Shown piece by piece: positions 55,530 to 64,000 of a stretch of 64,000 nt of DNA. Below the pieces are notes generated by a model that was not told the origin of the DNA, did no database searches, and saw nothing but the letters and a program-made list of their open reading frames with translations. The translations under genes and the position numbers were made by a program. This DNA is from Ceratotherium simum simum (Eukaryota > Chordata > Mammalia > Perissodactyla > Rhinocerotidae), in contig NW_004454280.1 of the NCBI RefSeq assembly GCF_000283155.1, positions 1,731,531 through 1,795,530 of the forward strand. The letters are read 5' to 3'. Numbering within the stretch: the first letter of the stretch is position 1; the number at the start of each line of letters is the position of its first letter.

Positions 55530-55645
55530 TGCTTATTGTTTTATGTGGATAAGTGTTGCCTTTTGGGCAGGGACCTCGTGTTAACTTCTCCTGTCTTCCC
55601 ATAGTGAGAGTGCAGTTGCTACATAGAATGAATGATTGAGAAGCC
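55530..55645 (+). mobile_element. L2 LINE 3' end
   Basis: 'gataagtgttgccttttgggcagggacctcgtgttaacttctcctgtcttcccatagtgagagtgcagttgctacatagaatgaatgattgag' is the sense L2 terminus. Confidence 0.7.
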
Positions 55646-55845
55646 ATCATTACCAGGACGATGGCTGGTGCAGCTGACCCCCTTAGACCTGGCAGTCACA
55701 GAGCAGCATTGACTACCTGATTTAGCCTTGCTGCCTGCCAGGGTCTTTGAGGAGATGGACTCTTGTACAGAGATCTATGTGCCAGCTTTGTGTCTAAACG
55801 TGTTACAGTGAGGGGAATTGAGATTGCTTAATAGTAGTTAATTCT
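55646..55845. other. Unique sequence
   Basis: Nothing recognised. Confidence 0.4.
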
Positions 55846-55849
55846 TGCA

Positions 55850-56915
55850 TTCAACAGAGATTTGTTGAGTGCTTCCTCTGTGCCAGGCACTGCTCTACAT
55901 TTTTGTAATATATCAGTAAACAAAACAAAGACTCCTGGCCTGATGATGTTTGGATGTAAACGGCGTGGTGAGAGAGGGGAGGAAGGCACACATTAAATGC
56001 TAGATATAAAATTAGGTAAATTATATAGTGTGTTAGAAAGAGGTAAGCGCTGTAGGAAAATAAGAAGGTAGAGATGAGTCAGGGGGATTGAAGTGCTGCA
56101 TGAGGGTAGGGTGTTGCAATTGTACATAAGGTGCTGGGGAGGGTCTCATTGAGAATGAGCAAAGACTGAAAGGAACTGAGGGAGTTAGATATGCCCACAT
56201 CTGTTCTCAGCAGAGTCAGTGCCAAGGTCCTGAAGCAGAAATGTACTGGGAGGACTCGAGGGGTAGCAAGAAGGTGATGTGAGGGCATAGAGAGAGGAGG
56301 GGGAGAACGGTAAGAAATGAGAGAAGAGTGCTACCAGGGAGCCAGGTCACCTATGACTCTGTGTAATACTGTGGGACTTTAGGTTTACTCCCAGCAGGAT
56401 GGGAAGCCACTGGAGGAAATTAAGCAGAAGAGTGACATGGCCTAATTTGCTTTTGAGAGATTTATTCTTTTGCTTTGTTGGGATTAGACAGAAGAGGGCT
56501 ATGGTGGAAGCTAGGAGACCAGCCAGGAGCCTATGGCAGTCATCTCAGTGAAGAGGGGTTGGTGCCTCAGACCAGGGGCAATAGCTATAAAAATGGTGAC
56601 AAGTGGTCAGATACTAGAAATGTTTTCAAAGGTAGACCATACAGTATTTTCTGATGGTTTGGATATAGGATGTGAGAGAGTGAAGTCAAGGATGACCCCA
56701 GGGTTTTTGGCCTGAGTGAGTAAAGGATGGAGTTGCCATTTATTGAGCTGAAGAAGACTTTGGGAGGTACAGATTGCGGAGGGAAGATAAGGGGTTTAGT
56801 TTTGTATGTGATACTTATTACATTTCTATTAGATATCCAGTGGAGCTTGGCTATGCTTGTCTGTGAATGGAATGCTAGTTTACAAGAGAGATCTGGAGTG
56901 GAAATGTGTACCTGA
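55850..56915 (-). mobile_element. L2 LINE, about 1.07 kb of ORF2 and 3' end
   Basis: The longest continuous L2 here. The plus strand carries the reverse complement in order: 'caacagagatttgttgagtgcttcctctgtgccaggcactgctc', 'gtgtgttagaaagaggtaagcgctgtagg', 'gatgggaagccactggaggaaattaagcagaagagtgacatgg', 'agtcaaggatgaccccagggtttttggcctgagtgagtaaaggatggagttgccatttattgagctgaagaagactttgggagg' and 'tattagatatccagtggag'. The sense strand has many breaks. Confidence 0.92.
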
Positions 56916-57139
56916 GCCCCACTGGGGTATAGATGCTGTGGAAGTCAGGCTCTGAGCATGCTCTCGCAGTTAGACCATTCAGCCTGAGTAGCTTCTGCAG
57001 GGGCAGAGAAGAGAGCGTTTCTTTCTATAAACTTATAACCTCATGTGGTGGCTGCGAGAGCAGAAGCAGGCAACAGCTAAAGGGCCCTGCTTTACAGAGC
57101 TCTGGGCAGTGATGCTTCTGTCCTGGTGAGGCAGAGACA
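56916..57139. other. Unique sequence
   Basis: Nothing recognised. Confidence 0.4.
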
Positions 57140-57215
57140 GACTGGACTTGGTGCAAGCTCTGACACTTCTGCCACGCTCTGTAACTTGGACCCCTTGGCT
57201 TCCTTCCTCCACAGG
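57140..57215 (+). mobile_element. MIR SINE fragment (weak)
   Basis: 'ggacttggtgcaagctctgacacttctgccacgctctgtaacttggaccccttggcttcc' resembles the MIR core in sense. Confidence 0.4.
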
Positions 57216-58192
57216 GGTCTGGTCTGCCATGATTCTCCTAGCAATGCTTGTCCGGTAGAGTGGGCCAAACAGTCCCCCCAACCCCACTTCTCTCCCCAGA
57301 TCACTTTGTTTTATCTTGAACATTTCTTGCTTACAATGACCTATCCTGAAGGGAGCCCTGAGTTTATCACCTGTCAAAGCAAGCACATAGCTTGACAGAG
57401 AAGCTGTCAAGTCTGAAATGCCATCTTTCTCACAGAAAGAAGGAAATTTGTGAGACGCCACGGGCAATGGCAGTGAATGGTGCAGATGTGCTATTCCTGC
57501 CTTGTTGCAGAGTGGAGATGGGAAAGCCGTGTTACATAGCTCCCCAGAAGTGGACCACCGCCCGGAGCCCAGGTGTCCCTGAGAGAAAAGTGTGCTGCAC
57601 TGAGCTGAAAAAGGACCACATTTTCTCTCCCTTTTCTTCTGTAATCTCTAAACTGCCTCAATCTACTATGTTTTTTTTTCTTTCTAGGGACAGCTCTATG
57701 AATAAGCCATGAATTAACCGGACATTCTGTTCAAGGCCTGTTCAGTGTGGGCATGGAGTCCTGCCTTCAAAGGGACACAGGGTAGGGAATGAAATTCAAG
57801 TGTTCTGTCCAGCTGCCTGCTCTCGTGCCTGCTCCCTCAGCCCTACACCAGACTCTGCAGCACAGAAGCAAGCATGACAGGGAGAGGACCTGGGAAGCTA
57901 GAGGTAGCTTGGCTGCCAGTGGCTGAAGGATGGTCAACTTGATTCTAGAAAGTAGAGGAACAGATCAGATGGGTGGACATGGGGATGGGGCAAGAGCATT
58001 TTCTTTAAGGCCCACTTTGTGCTATAATCAATTAAAACATTTCCAGGCTGGTGAACCCTTCTGAAAAGACTTAGGTACTTATTCATCACCCTTGACTCTC
58101 CCACAGGTCATGGGACAGCCACTTATGGTGCATGGTACATATTTCCTTGGTGCTCCCTGCTGAGCAACCAGTCACAAGGAAGAAAACAAAGA
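57216..58192. other. Unique sequence, no gene recognised
   Basis: Opposed 106-144 codon frames at 57.0-57.7 kb lack domain features. Nothing else seen. Confidence 0.5.
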
Positions 58193-58194
58193 TG

Positions 58195-58365
58195 TAATAA
58201 ACACCTACATAGCCCAGATATCATGCTAAGCATTTTCACTTGTGCTAACATACACATTTAACCCCCCACTCTGTTAGAAGCAAGATGCCATCAAATCTTT
58301 CAGATAAGGAAACTGAGGCTCAGAGGGTTGTATAACGTAGTACAGGGCTGAGCTCTGGTTGATAT
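58195..58365 (-). mobile_element. MIR SINE
   Basis: 'taataaacacctacatagcccagatatcatgctaagcattttcacttgtgctaacatacacatttaacc' and 'ttcagataaggaaactgaggctcagagggttgtataacg' are the MIR reverse complement. Confidence 0.82.
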
Positions 58366-58699
58366 GAGGTTTATTACACAATATCCTAGATTAAACCATA
58401 AAGTGTTTTCCCCATGTACATCAATCCCATTATGATAATTCTAGAGAACTATCTTGATTCTCCTTTGGATTTAGATTGAACCTTATTGTTTGAAATAAGA
58501 GGGGCTTGATTGTGTTATGGTTAATAGGGACCTGTCGTTGGTTTTAGGAGGTACAGAATGTTTTCCTGTGGAATCAGTGCCAACTTCTGGAGGGTGTGTG
58601 GAGAAGGTGCCAATAAATGCTGGCCTGAGAGAAAAAGTGGACCCAAACTTTGCTTACAATTCAGCGGAATGGGGATGTGTTAGGCACATGTTGTGGTTA
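58366..58699. other. Unique sequence
   Basis: Nothing recognised. Confidence 0.4.
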
Positions 58700-59462
58700 G
58701 TCCTCCACTAGGTTTTATGGGAGACCAAAGTGAAGATATGCTTTCTTCCCTTAAGTAATTTACAAATTGCTTGAAAAGACACAGGATAGGATTGCACAAC
58801 TACACATAGTAAGTGAGCAGCTGAGTTGTAACAAAGGATCAAAAGAACAGTGAGGACAAGAAGAGCTCCAGGAGGTCAGAGGCCAGAAGAGGGAGAGATG
58901 AAGCAGCTGCAGCGGCAGGTGACATTCAGGGCAGGAGGGAAACTCGTTCTGGGCTTAAAAGAGCATAGCGTTCCCCTGGGAAGACAGAGATGGAGAAGAA
59001 CTTCTAAATGGGAGGAGGAGGAAATACTTCGGTGTGGAGGTGAAAATGTGAACAGTGTTGGGGTATGATGAGGTGTCGTGTTGATTGGAAGCATACAGGA
59101 AACAGCTGAAGATTTGATAAGAAGGGTAATTGGGCCTCGAAAGCCAACCTAGATCCTGGAAAGCCAGGTTCTTGAGCAAAGAAAGGCGACAAGAAAGGCT
59201 ACAGTTTTCAGAAACTGAATCTAGGAGTGGCATGCAGGGAAAGTGGTGGGGCAGATCCTGGAGGAAGGGAGATCATCTGGGAAGCTACTGGCATGGTCAA
59301 GGAATGAGCTCATGGGCACTCAGCCAAGGCAAAGGTGGGACAGCAGAGGAAGGGCTGAGTGGGGCCCAACACAGGAGACGGTTTTGAGTGTGCACGGAGG
59401 GCGGGGTTGGGGGAAGAATCAAGGATGACTCCATGGTTTACACCTGGGTAGAATCAAGGTAT
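58700..59462 (-). mobile_element. CR1-clade LINE (L3-like), 3' ORF2 and 3' end
   Basis: On the minus strand the order of ORF2 blocks is visible. 'aaaccatggagtcatccttgattcttc' is the conserved block ending in ILDS. 'gtagcttcccagatgatctcccttcctccagg' and 'cttgtcgcctttctttgctcaagaacctggctttcc' follow, and the 3' end is reached at about 58,700. Several stops break the frame. Confidence 0.65.
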
Positions 59463-59524
59463 CATCCTCATTGTGGAACAGGCTCTAGGTGAAGGACTTT
59501 CCTGTTTGGGCAGAGGCAGTAATC

Positions 59525-59650
59525 CAGGGATCCAGAAGCCTTGGGCTGAAGTTTTATCTCTATATTAGTTTTAGCCAAATCACCTCTGCCCTACTCCCAG
59601 GCTTGAGGGCTGATAAAATGTGTGTTGAGGTCCCTTCTAGGACCTTCATG
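59525..59650 (+). mobile_element. MIR-related SINE (weak)
   Basis: 'agccttgggctgaagttttatctctatattagttttagccaaatcacctctgccc' and 'ctgataaaatgtgtgttgaggtcccttctagg' follow the order of a MIR-class SINE. Confidence 0.45.
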
Positions 59651-61337
59651 CAGAACTCCATATAAAGAAGGGCTGGGAAATGTCCATCTCTCTGCTACTC
59701 TCCTTGCCCTGACGCCTGGTATGGATTTCTCTCCAAAAGGTCAGAGGCTCCAGTGGCCCCACTTTGATATGCAAGAGCCACTGTACATCATTCCACACCC
59801 TCATGGGCCTGCTGAGCATTTGTGCTTGCAGATGTTGGAGTTAACTAATATTCAGAGGGTAGATTGAGCTGGGCGTGCCAAGCCTCATTAGCTGTGTGGT
59901 TGGGTTACGGTGCCCGCCCATGAAGATGTTAAATGGCAGCATTTTCAGGATGAGACAAGGCAGCTGTCCCACTGCATTAACAGCCCATCAATCCTTGCAG
60001 CCACACCACAGGCCCCTCTCTCAGCCACAGGATCTTCAGCGAGACGGTGTGTGGAGGCTGCAGCTGGCTGTGCAGGAGGGATTGTAGCATGTACTGTTCG
60101 ATCAAAGGAATGGTGCAGACTGAAGAATGCTGAGACCTTGGGCTTCACCCCATGACGGGATCTGGCACTGTCCATGTCATGAGCATAAATAAACAAATAA
60201 CAAAAGTGACTCCAGGTGGAACCTCATTTCCGCAGCCCTAAACAGCCTCTTTTGTCATCCTGAGAGATAGAATGACTACAGGGAAGCAACAGGCAGGGCA
60301 GATGGAGATGATTGGCTAAAATCTCCTTGGTAGGATTTCAAGGCAACAATAAATGTCTGACCTGCTAAAACAGAAATCCTCGATGTTTTGAAGTGGAGCC
60401 TAAAATTCCCACTGTCACACATCGATTGTATTTTTGGTCACTAGGTGACAGGTGACCTCTTTTCCAGTTCCTCCAGGTGGGATAACACATTATTTAAAGT
60501 ATCTCTCTCTATTTTTTTCTTGTCTGTTATTAGTTAACAATGTTATTTAATACACTATCCTTTGTGTATATATATAGCCAGAGATATGATAATTTTTAAT
60601 ATTAAAACATTCTAAGAGATATCAATGTCTCAATTTATAAAAAAGAAAAGATCAAACTTGTTAAATACCATATTTTACTCCCTCAAATCAAAAACTACTC
60701 TGTGTGCACATGTTAAAGATTCATAAGTCAAATGTGTCTTATAATTGTTGTGTATGTTACATGTAGTATAGTTTCTCTCCTGTCTTAAAGGAAAATGGTT
60801 ATTAAACAGATAACCACATAATACCATATTAGTGGGTTAGTCCACTGGCAACGCCTTTAGAGTGTGCACTTTGACTAGGTAAGCATTGATGGAATGGAAA
60901 AAAAGAAAGGTTCAGAGTGGGGAGTGCTATGGAAAGGAGGTATCATCAGACCAGGGACCAGAGGGGGTGACCCAGGCTAACAGTCTGAGGGCTTTCAGCC
61001 TCTTGAGAGTGGGGATAGAGAATGCAAAAGGAGTCTGAGTTTGCCAACAGTTAACTCATACGTGTTTTTGAGGTTTGAGCCTTTATGTATATTACATAAA
61101 TATTTTGTGAAGCATTTTATCCATCCGCTCTATGATGCCACGCCCTCCGTCATCTACGTAGTCATATCTTTTACTAATTCCATGACACAATAGCTTATAT
61201 CAACATTTCTCAAATATATTTGACCACTATGCACTTATAAAAGTGTACTTAATTGATGCAACATCAACAGGAGTTCAAGATATAATTTGTACATTTTCTT
61301 TAAATTTTCCTTCTGTGACAAACCTCTCGTGAGGTCC
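59651..61337. other. Unique sequence, AT-rich in the centre
   Basis: 60,480-60,830 is AT-rich with a TATATATA run near 60,569. 61,195-61,260 ('caacatttctcaaatatatttgaccac') could be an old DNA-transposon terminus but is not assignable. No gene recognised. Confidence 0.45.
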
Positions 61338-61422
61338 TCTGGCGCAGAGTGTGAGCTAGCGGGTAGGACTGCCCTGGATTGGCCGGTCCGGATTCTATCG
61401 CTCATGGTCCGTTTGATTCTGG
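61338..61422 (+). mobile_element. tRNA-like SINE head, degenerate
   Basis: An A-box-like TGGCGCAGAGTG lies at 61340-61351 and a B-box-like GGTCCGGATTC at 61385-61395, 44 bases apart, in DNA richer in CpG than its surroundings. The stems of a cloverleaf do not pair, so this is not a functional tRNA. Sequence after it ('gttgattctggataagtcatgtt') resembles a MIR core. A degenerate MIR or another tRNA-derived SINE is the likely source. Confidence 0.4.
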
Positions 61423-61490
61423 ATAAGTCATGTTAACTCATGTTTAATAAGTTAATAAGTTAATAAGTTAATAAGTTAATAAGTCATGTT
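61423..61490. repeat. Octamer tandem array, unit ATAAGTYA
   Basis: Five exact copies of TTAATAAG occupy 61444-61483. The 12-mer ATAAGTCATGTT occurs at 61423-61434 and again at 61479-61490, exactly seven unit lengths apart. The whole stretch reads in eight-base register with units ATAAGTCA or ATAAGTTA. Confidence 0.93.
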
Positions 61491-61779
61491 TCAGTTCTCT
61501 TGCCCTAACCAAAATTTGGCTGACTTTTTTCAAATCGAGTTCTTTTTTCTCATACCCCTTGTTCTTCGAGTTGGGAGGTTTGGTAACTGTTCCCTTTGCC
61601 TCCCATTGCCACTTCCAGAACATTTCTCCCTCCCTTTTGTGAAAGCCCTTAGCCTTTAAGTCTCAAACCAAATGACCATATCACTTTCTCCCCCTTCCCT
61701 AATAATCATTTGAGGAGCTCCTTGTCATGCATCTTTATTCATTAAAATTTAACACTTGATTCACCATCTTCCACTTTTC
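61491..61779. other. Unique sequence
   Basis: C/T-rich sequence, possibly a further CR1-clade LINE piece upstream of the next feature. Confidence 0.4.
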
Positions 61780-62172
61780 AACTTCTGTCCTTGTCCTAGG
61801 CAAAGTCAACATCCATATGGACCATACACGAGACACCTGGGCTCTTGATTCCTTGAATTTCTCATGTCCAGTCACCTCCACTTCAGCTGAGCCAGTTGCT
61901 CCATGACCAGATGTTGGACCGCATCATCACCAGAAACATCACCTCCAAACTCATGACCTTTCACTTTTGTACTAAAACTTGCTACCCTTCTACCTCAGTT
62001 CCCAAATACTTCCACTACCCGGGTATTCTGACCTCAAAACTTTCACGCTGTTGAACACCATTTCTATTCCTCAGTCCTCTCCTGTCCTTACTTCCCAAGG
62101 TATCCAGCTTAGTTTTGTTATTACATCAATTTAATCAATTTTCAAATAACTTCAAATCAATTGTTCCTTACT
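61780..62172 (+). mobile_element. CR1-clade LINE (L3/L2-like), endonuclease region
   Basis: 'ggcaaagtcaacatccatatggaccatacacgagacacctgggctcttgattccttgaatttc', 'cacttcagctgagccagttgctccatgaccagatgttggaccgcatcatcaccagaaacatcacctccaaactc' matches the order of the AP-endonuclease domain of CR1-type ORF2 ('gactttaacatccac...', '...ttgacctggtcatcaccagc'). Decayed. Confidence 0.6.
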
Positions 62173-62329
62173 TTTTCACTTACCTTGAAAAACCTTCATC
62201 TAGAAAGAAACAACCTAGCTTGTCTGTGCCCACCCTTGAGGAACTGAGCATAGTAGGAGAAAATCATAGAAGTGGGTAGGTTGATCTCACCATGACATAA
62301 TGAAGACTCTCCTAGGTCAAGTTCCCCGG
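62173..62329. other. Unassigned sequence
   Basis: May be the far end of the ERVL element to the right ('gaaaccaattctgagatggagatttgtg'), but I cannot set a boundary. Confidence 0.35.
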
Positions 62330-63627
62330 AAACCAATTCTGAGATGGAGATTTGTGTTCTCTGAGGCTCTGGAAGCTCTCATTTCCTCGGGAAACTTATT
62401 GTCTCCCTACTTTATATCTATTTTAGATTTCCCTTACCTTGAGCTAGCGCCTCTGCTGATCTATGTGACTTACTGAGTGGAGTGATACATGCACTTGTCT
62501 TTGAGAGATCTAAACTTCTGGTCACCAAACTCTTCTTGGGCTGTAGCTGGTGCAATCTCCATTTACAGTCAAATGGGTAGGAAAGTGCCAAGAAAAACTC
62601 CTGTGGATCATTGGAGTGACAAATGTACTCCCTCCCCACATTGTGTAGAGTAGCCCCATGTCCTCTTGATCAGTAGGGTTAATTAATCTGCTGAGATGGC
62701 GATCACTTTCTTTGCCTGCTGCTCTCATGGTACAATGAGACGAAAGTGGTCACAAGGCAGCAATAGAATAAGTTTTAATGAAATCTTGCTCTGTCCCTAG
62801 TGGAAACTTTCAAACTTGGAAGCACAAAGGTTCGCTGGGAGTCATGGTAAGCAGGGGCCCTCCAACTACCATTCTTCAATTTCTGGGCCGATTTCTATAT
62901 GAATATTTAAAAATTATATTATATATATATATACACATATATATATGTATATATATAACAGTCATTGATTTAGGCAGTATAGAAGTATATTGTTCCCTGG
63001 AACATGGCCCCCTATTCTTTCAGAGTGTCATATCAAAGCTGGCACCTCACCCGTGTCTTCAAAAGGCCATACTGTTGCTCTGTCAGGTTGGCAATTTCTG
63101 AAATATAATAAGTAATAGGATGAGTAAATCTCACGCTCATGTGTCCCTGCATCCCCTCCTTTTCTGTAAAGTGAATCTCTTGGTCTGATGAGATATTGTA
63201 CAGGGTGCCATGTCAGTGGATTAAACACTCAGTAAGACTTTAGATAGTGTGCTAGCTGAGGTCAGGAAAGGCAAGCCATACCTGGAATATATGTTAACAC
63301 CATGAAGATAAATCTCTGCTCCTTCCAGGGTGGAAGGAGATCAGTGTAACCTATTTGCCCTCCACGTCAGGTTAGTCTCCTCTAGGGATGATGCCATATT
63401 GCAGACTCAGTGTTTGTCTCTGTTGTGAGCAGGTTGGACATTTGGCATCTTCAAGAATTTAATCAGCCTTGGTAAGTGGGAACCCATGCTGTTGAGCCCA
63501 TGTGTAGCATCCATTCCTCCCACCATGATTATTCCATTTATGAACCTATTGTGCAAGTTGGGGTGCTGTTAAGAGAGTCTGGCTGACATCAGCTGGCTTA
63601 GTTTTCTGCTGCTCTCTGGAGGACATT
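62330..63627 (-). mobile_element. ERVL endogenous retrovirus, broken pol region (integrase to dUTPase)
   Basis: On the minus strand this reads from the integrase N-terminal zinc-finger side (about 63,600) to dUTPase (about 62,400), the order known for ERVL elements. A CPTC-type cysteine pair is encoded at 63,426-63,443. The SSDQ-type catalytic aspartate block lies at about 63,178-63,190, followed by HFT. A second catalytic-glutamate-type block lies near 63,056-63,088. The dUTPase part begins with INPTDQEDMGLL in one frame (62,522-62,728) and continues in another (62,418-62,639), so there is a frameshift near 62,630. Several stops break the integrase, and a TA microsatellite is inserted between the two domains. 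No gag, env or intact LTR is present. It is an inactive old copy, cut on its upstream side by the L1 at 63,640. Confidence 0.85.
62905..62960. repeat. (TA)n microsatellite
   Basis: 'attatatatatatatacacatatatatatgtatatatata', an interrupted TA/CA array within the ERVL remnant. Confidence 0.95.
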
Positions 63628-63639
63628 AAAATACGATTT
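63628..63639. repeat. Predicted left target-site duplication of the L1
   Basis: AAAATACGATTT follows a TT/AAAA endonuclease-type site (63626-63631) and ends directly at the L1 5' end. The second copy would lie beyond the window, so this is a prediction. Confidence 0.5.
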
Positions 63640-64000
63640 GGAGAGAAGTCAAGATGGCAGCTTAAGCAGACTGAACTCACCTTCTCCCGTGGACACAGCC
63701 AATTTACAACTACTCGTGGAAAAATTACCCCTGAGAGAGAACTGAAAACTGGATAAGAGGAACTCCTGCAGCAAAAGACAATCCTAATTGAGGTGGAAGA
63801 GGCAGAAACTCCCTTCTGGAGAGTAAAAACGCCACCTTCACAAGCCGCCAGCTTCACGGCCACCAGGGAGCAGCCCACAGGTCTGCAGCCCTCCCTGGAG
63901 AAGCGGGGCCCTGAGCCGGGAGCACCACCACTGTGGGCATTTTGTGGACCCAGCACAATCGAGATGAGCGGCATAATATCTGACTCTGCCTGCTACTAAA
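63640..64000 (+). mobile_element. L1 LINE 5' end (5' UTR), continues past the window
   Basis: 'gagagaagtcaagatggcag' followed by 'cgtggacacagccaatttacaactac' and 'gagagagaactgaaaactgg' is the start of a eutherian L1 5' UTR. AAGATGGC at 63651-63658 is the YY1-type site near the L1 start that positions transcription initiation. CpG-containing, GC-richer sequence follows, as in L1 promoters. The copy begins at its true 5' end rather than being truncated, so it may be full length. Only 361 bases are visible and coding status cannot be judged. The 68-codon frame at the end is 5' UTR. Confidence 0.78.

Noticed and set aside
57190..57225. Polypyrimidine tract followed by CAG (tcctccacag) resembling a splice acceptor
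   Set aside because: The downstream frame has no domain and no matching donor was convincing. Such motifs are frequent by chance.
61338..61422. Possible tRNA gene
   Set aside because: A- and B-box-like sequences are present, but the acceptor and T stems do not pair and the B box has several mismatches. A SINE head is more likely.
61423..61490. Possible CRISPR-like direct repeats
   Set aside because: The units are contiguous octamers with no spacers, in mammalian DNA.
62330..63627. Possible active endogenous retrovirus
   Set aside because: Stops, a frameshift in the dUTPase part, an inserted microsatellite, no gag/env/LTR pair, and interruption by an L1.

Overview
This is a stretch of nuclear mammalian DNA with no protein-coding gene that I can support. 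The organism is most likely a perissodactyl, and probably an equid. The reason is three tRNA-derived SINEs of the ERE (equine repetitive element) type at 3477-3733 (+), 25126-25336 (-) and 54757-54998 (-). Each has Pol III A/B-box sequence, an A/T-rich tail and 15-16 bp target-site duplications. The rest of the repeat content is generic for placental mammals: MIR SINEs, L2/L3 (CR1-clade) LINEs, old L1, MLT1 LTRs, MER20 and another hAT element, and one ERVL fragment. Rhinoceros or tapir cannot be excluded from the sequence alone.

Layout. Positions 1-14.7 kb are mostly unique DNA with MIR/L2 remnants, an ERE, an MLT1 LTR (7067-7514) and a MER20 (8090-8281). A CpG-containing, motif-rich segment at about 5.6-5.8 kb could be a conserved regulatory element. 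At 14.9-17.9 kb lies an old L1 whose 5' part is inverted. Between 18 and 47 kb, unique DNA alternates with MIR, L2 and L3 fragments, a second ERE, an MLT1 LTR, microsatellites, a polypurine tract and further candidate regulatory segments. Between 47 and 52 kb there is an AT-rich cluster of old, same-orientation L1 fragments. From 53 to 62 kb there are L2/L3 LINEs, a CA microsatellite, a third ERE and a peculiar octamer array beside a tRNA-like SINE head.

At the right edge (about 62.3-63.63 kb) a broken antisense ERVL pol region is recognisable from integrase through dUTPase. It is interrupted by the 5' end of an L1 that begins at about 63,640 and runs off the window. The sequence just before that L1 contains a canonical TT/AAAA target and a predicted target-site duplication.

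The open reading frames are either chance frames or remnants of mobile elements. For example, the 212-codon minus-strand frame at 10,907-11,545 is degraded L2 ORF2. I found no rRNA, functional tRNA, CRISPR array, operon or intact retrovirus, and no clear new biological system. The best leads are the nested L1-in-ERVL junction, the L1 5' inversion, the candidate regulatory segments and the octamer array. Repeat boundaries are by eye, typically good to 10-30 bases for young elements and worse for ancient ones.
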